A stretch of DNA of 64,000 nucleotides from Bacteroidales bacterium (GTDB lineage Bacteria > Bacteroidota > Bacteroidia > Bacteroidales > Paludibacteraceae): positions 1 to 64,000 of the forward strand of contig DUQG01000038.1 of the NCBI GenBank assembly GCA_012837935.1, read 5' to 3'. The translations under genes were made by a program, and so were the position numbers. The first letter of the stretch is position 1, and every line of letters begins with the position of its first letter. This document shows positions 60,832-64,000 of the stretch, one piece after another. The notes under the pieces are model-generated. The model saw only the letters and a list, made by a program, of their open reading frames with translations. It searched no databases and was not told the DNA's origin.

Positions 60832-60880
60832 CGCCAAACATCCAAACAAAACATCCAGCATCCAGCATCAGACACCCTAC
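60832..60880 (-). repeat. degenerate GATG-type spacer after upp
   Basis: On the minus strand: imperfect GGATG/GGGTGT units including GGGTGTCTGATG, as in the sufC-sufD spacer. No other signal is seen between 60786 and 60883. Confidence 0.4.
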
Positions 60881-60883
60881 ACC

Positions 60884-61534
60884 CTACAACTTCGCTCCAT
60901 AAGCTAAATCATCTGCATCACCAAGACCGGGAACAATGTAGGAATGTTCATCTAACTCAGGGTCAATAACAGCAGTCCACAAAGTAACTTCATCACCAAA
61001 AGCACCTTGAAGATATTCTATAGCTGGCTGACTGGAAATAATACTGGCAAGAATAACTTTTTTAGGTTTTCCTTTGGTAAGCAGAACACCATAAGCTAGC
61101 TCCATAGAACCACCTGTGGCAAGCATTGGGTCGGTAATAATCAGTGTTTTTCCATCCAATTTCGGCGAAGCAATGTATTCGATAAAAATATCAAACTTCA
61201 ATGCGTCTTTGTATTTCCGATAGGCTGAAACAAAAGCACTTTCAGAAAGGTCAAACGTGTTTAGAAAGCCTTGATGAAAAGGAACTCCGGCACGCAGGAT
61301 AGTCGATAGAACAAGCTTTTCATCAATTTTCATCAACTCTGCCACGCCAAGCGGTGTTTTTGCTTTGGTAGGACGATAATTCAAAGTTTTGCTGATTTCA
61401 TACGCCATAAGTTCGCCGAAACGAACCAGATTTTGTCTGAAACGAAGTGGGTCTTTCTGAATGTCAACAGCACGAATCTCTTTAAGATACTGCTGTAAAA
61501 TAGAATTTTCTTCGGATAGATTAATTACTTTCAT
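60884..61534 (-). CDS. upp: uracil phosphoribosyltransferase
   Basis: 216 residues. The PRPP-binding loop is LIITDPMLATGGSM and the uracil-site segment near the C-terminus is AVIDPELDEHSYIVPGLGDADD (read in parts: DPELDEHSYI and PGLGDADDLAYG). It converts uracil and PRPP to UMP in pyrimidine salvage. Last gene of a three-gene minus-strand unit: acyl-CoA ligase, DUF4476 protein (17 nt upstream), upp. The grouping has no clear metabolic logic. Confidence 0.95.
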   Translation of the reverse strand: MKVINLSEENSILQQYLKEIRAVDIQKDPLRFRQNLVRFGELMAYEISKTLNYRPTKAKTPLGVAELMKIDEKLVLSTILRAGVPFHQGFLNTFDLSESAFVSAYRKYKDALKFDIFIEYIASPKLDGKTLIITDPMLATGGSMELAYGVLLTKGKPKKVILASIISSQPAIEYLQGAFGDEVTLWTAVIDPELDEHSYIVPGLGDADDLAYGAKL

Positions 61535-61551
61535 TGCTTAGATTTTATGTT

Positions 61552-62196
61552 TTATTTTTCGTTAATGAAGTCTAAGAGTTCTTCCTTATTGCTTGAAAAA
61601 GTAAACAACTCTGCCAACTTGTAATAGTTGTGTTTGTCCACTGCATTTTCAAAAAGAAGCTTGGCAGCATCCAGTTTCTCATCTCCGTCAAATGTAAACA
61701 AACTTAACAATCTGCCTATCTGATTCGTAGATAGATAAGCGTACTTTGTAGCAGTAACGATGGCTTTATATCTATTTGAATCGAAACTTTCTTTGTTGAC
61801 AAATTCATATATATCATCAAAGTCTTCTTCTGAAATAGCTTGCGGATAGTGCCGTGAATCATCCTGATACTGTGGTTCGGTAGCAACGACCTCAGAGCTT
61901 ATTCTAAAGCCTCGACTTACTAGCCAAGTAGTTTTAGTATCGGATTCAAGATATACTTCAACGCTTTTTAGCACTTTATTTGAACGCTCGTTAGCATAAA
62001 ACTCTACTGTATAATAGCCATCAGGGATGTTGAACAGTGTAATGCTTGTACCGCTTTCATCCAAAACAAAACTTCCGCTACTTATTCTTATATAAAGCGG
62101 CGTAGTAGAATTGGCACTCTGTATTTTAAATGTTGACTGCGCTTGCAAGGCAAATGCTGCATATAAAGCAAGTAAAAGTATTTGTATTCTTTTCAT
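61552..62196 (-). CDS. DUF4476 domain secreted protein
   Basis: 214 residues. Signal peptide 1-19 (ends FALQAQ). Residues 22-95 form a beta domain (FKIQSANSTTPLYIRISSGS, PDGYYTVEFYANERSN). Residues 120-214 are the helical DUF4476 domain (AISEEDFDDIYEFVNKESFD, LSTNQIGRLLSLFTFDGDEK). DUF4476 is a Bacteroidota/animal-shared domain of unknown function. It lies 32 nt after the acyl-CoA ligase gene and 17 nt before upp. Confidence 0.8.
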   Translation of the reverse strand: MKRIQILLLALYAAFALQAQSTFKIQSANSTTPLYIRISSGSFVLDESGTSITLFNIPDGYYTVEFYANERSNKVLKSVEVYLESDTKTTWLVSRGFRISSEVVATEPQYQDDSRHYPQAISEEDFDDIYEFVNKESFDSNRYKAIVTATKYAYLSTNQIGRLLSLFTFDGDEKLDAAKLLFENAVDKHNYYKLAELFTFSSNKEELLDFINEK

Positions 62197-62228
62197 TGTG
62201 AAAACATTTTAAGTTTTAAATAGCAAAA

Positions 62229-63890
62229 TTACTGAACCATACTATCTTTTTCCCTTATTTCGGTTCTTCTAATTTTACCGCTAATGGTTTTGGGAAGTTC
62301 CTCTACAAACTCGACAATACGCGGATATTTATAAGGCGCTGTTACGCTTTTCACATGGTTTTGGATTTCTTTTATCAGCTCATCTCCGGCTTTGTCTTTG
62401 TATTCTTTGGATAAAATAATCGTTGCTTTTACTACTTGACCGCGAATTTCGTCAGGCACACCTGTAATAGCACATTCTACCACAGCCGGATGCGTCATTA
62501 GTGCACTTTCTACTTCGAAAGGACCAATTCGGTAACCGCTACTTTTTATCACATCATCTGCACGACCCACAAACCAGAAATAACCGTCTTCATCACGCCA
62601 AGCCACGTCGCCGGTGTAGTAAACATTATCTTGATAGCACTCATCAGTCAGTTGCTGATTGCGGTAATAGCCTTTGAAAAGTCCGCTCGGATAACCCTTA
62701 TCAGTACGAATAACGATTTGACCTTGCTCGCCCACTTCAGCCGAACGCCCGTCGGGTGTAAGCAAATCCACATCATAATGTGGGTTTGGAAGTCCCATAG
62801 AGCCCGGTTTCGGCTCCATCCAAGGCGAAGTAAGAATGCTAAGTGTAGTTTCACTTTGTCCGTAACCTTCTTTTAGTTTAATGCCTGTAAGTTTCAGGAA
62901 TTGATTGTAAACTTCCGGATTTAGCGCTTCCCCTGCAATGGTGCAATATTCAAGAGAAGAAAGATCATATTTTGTCAAATCTTCCCGAATTAAAAATCTG
63001 AAAATAGTCGGTGGTGCACAAAGTGAAGTGATTTTATGCTTTTCAATCATGCTAAGCATATCTGCCGGGGTAAATTTCTCGTGGTCATACACAAACACAC
63101 ACGCTCCCACAAGCCACTGACCGTACAGTTTTCCCCAAACGGCTTTTAGCCATCCGGTATCTGCAATAGTCAAATGCAAACTATCTTCATGCAGATTGTG
63201 CCAATATTTCGCCGTGGTAATATGTGCCAAAGGATAGAGATAATCGAGCGTTACCATTTTCGGATTTCCGGTAGTGCCGGAAGTAAAGCTCATCAACATA
63301 ATATCCTCGTTTTCATTCACATCCGGTATCGGTGTGAACTCAGGTGCACTTTCAATACCTTTATGAAAATCAATCCAGTTTTCAGGAACTTCCGGACCGA
63401 TAGATATTAAGTGCTTAATGGTTGGTGATTCTGCCAAAGAATCATTGATATGCGTGATAATCGGCTCTTCGCCTACGGCAATAATTCCCTTGATATCAGC
63501 CGCATTATTTCGATAAATTAAGTCTTTTTCGGTCAGCAAATGAGTAGCCGGAATGATGATTACGCCGATTTTATGCAATGCAATAATGGTGTACCAAAAT
63601 TCTATGCGACGTTTAAGAATCGCCATTACGATGTCGCCTTTTTTCAGCCCTAATTGTTGAAAAAAGGATGCTGTTTTATCTGTTTCTTTTTTAAGTTCAG
63701 AGAATGTAAGCGACTTATAAGCGCCCTGGTCGTTTGTCCATTTCAACGCTATTTTATCCGGTGCTGTTTTTGCCCACTCGTCCACTACATCATATCCGAA
63801 ATTAAATCTTTCGGGAATAACAATTTTATAATTATCTCTAAAATCTTTTTGATTGGAAAAAATAGTTTGTTTTAAGTATTTTTCTATCAT
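62229..63890 (-). CDS. AMP-forming acyl-CoA ligase (ACSM-like)
   Basis: 553 residues, ANL family. AMP-binding motif MSFTSGTTGNPKMVTLDYLY, then LKEGYGQSETT, YYTGDVAWRDEDGYFWFVGR and the C-terminal catalytic lysine segment LPKTISGKIRR. It resembles medium-chain acyl-CoA ligases and Bacteroidales acetyl/aryl-CoA synthetase-like proteins more than the FadD-like enzyme at 17430-19091. The substrate is undecided. First gene of a unit with DUF4476 and upp. The 110 nt upstream, to the window end, show no clear promoter. Confidence 0.87.
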   Translation of the reverse strand: MIEKYLKQTIFSNQKDFRDNYKIVIPERFNFGYDVVDEWAKTAPDKIALKWTNDQGAYKSLTFSELKKETDKTASFFQQLGLKKGDIVMAILKRRIEFWYTIIALHKIGVIIIPATHLLTEKDLIYRNNAADIKGIIAVGEEPIITHINDSLAESPTIKHLISIGPEVPENWIDFHKGIESAPEFTPIPDVNENEDIMLMSFTSGTTGNPKMVTLDYLYPLAHITTAKYWHNLHEDSLHLTIADTGWLKAVWGKLYGQWLVGACVFVYDHEKFTPADMLSMIEKHKITSLCAPPTIFRFLIREDLTKYDLSSLEYCTIAGEALNPEVYNQFLKLTGIKLKEGYGQSETTLSILTSPWMEPKPGSMGLPNPHYDVDLLTPDGRSAEVGEQGQIVIRTDKGYPSGLFKGYYRNQQLTDECYQDNVYYTGDVAWRDEDGYFWFVGRADDVIKSSGYRIGPFEVESALMTHPAVVECAITGVPDEIRGQVVKATIILSKEYKDKAGDELIKEIQNHVKSVTAPYKYPRIVEFVEELPKTISGKIRRTEIREKDSMVQ

Positions 63891-64000
63891 TATTGTATTA
63901 ATCTTATTATCTAATCCTAAAAATCATTTACTTCATTTTTACTAAACAATTATAGCCAGAAATATCACTTTCTCATTGTTTAGTGCTTTCATACCGTGTG

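Overview
The window is chromosomal DNA of a low-G+C Bacteroidota species, most likely order Bacteroidales near Paludibacter or Dysgonomonas. The genus is inferred from gene content only. Evidence for the phylum: recurrent promoters with a -7 box TAnnTTTG and often a -33 TTTG/TTG about 18-20 nt upstream; few Shine-Dalgarno sites; type IX secretion (T9SS) C-terminal signals; an ECF sigma / FecR / TonB-plug outer-membrane protein locus; a HU-SPOR fusion; DUF4834 and DUF4476 proteins; and ribosomal protein S16 with a long acidic/basic tail.

Layout. 1-1050: remnant of an IS110-family transposase. 1048-10758: msrC, sufBCD (minus, without sufS), mdh, nfo, and an arginine cluster argR-GNAT-argG. 11126-19793: metF, DUF4834, a fructosamine-kinase-like gene, a HEAT-like protein, valS, a small membrane protein, and an acyl-CoA synthetase with an XRE-cupin regulator. 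20074-27508: a secreted GH29 alpha-L-fucosidase, then a decayed and rearranged region, an ECF sigma gene with an in-frame stop, fecR and an outer-membrane beta-barrel gene. 27814-35590: M16 peptidase, orphan hisH, tgt, an LptF/LptG-type permease, HU-SPOR and rpsP. 35852-43523: an AT-rich surface-polysaccharide cluster (flippase, EpsG-type polymerase, five glycosyltransferases). 43571-46628: marC, a coiled-coil lipoprotein behind a sigma-54-like promoter, tyrS and tRNA-Gln. 46768-56396: a seven-gene minus-strand operon (TlpA, DUF6029-type barrel, Omp28 lipoprotein, a small T9SS protein, three tandem Omp28/T9SS paralogues). 56654-63890: CPBP protease, RRM protein, dprA, vanZ, M48 protease, upp, DUF4476 protein and an acyl-CoA ligase.

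Most genes are housekeeping. Three parts deserve attention. First, the TlpA/Omp28/T9SS operon looks like a surface set of thioredoxin-fold proteins. Second, the stretch 22183-23853 holds a fossil of a duplicated TonB locus, a MITE-like element and a broken sigma factor. Third, the intergenic spacers carry several families of short perfect hairpins, mostly with 3-nt loops and with compensatory stem changes; one family has a GGGA foot, as in REP elements.
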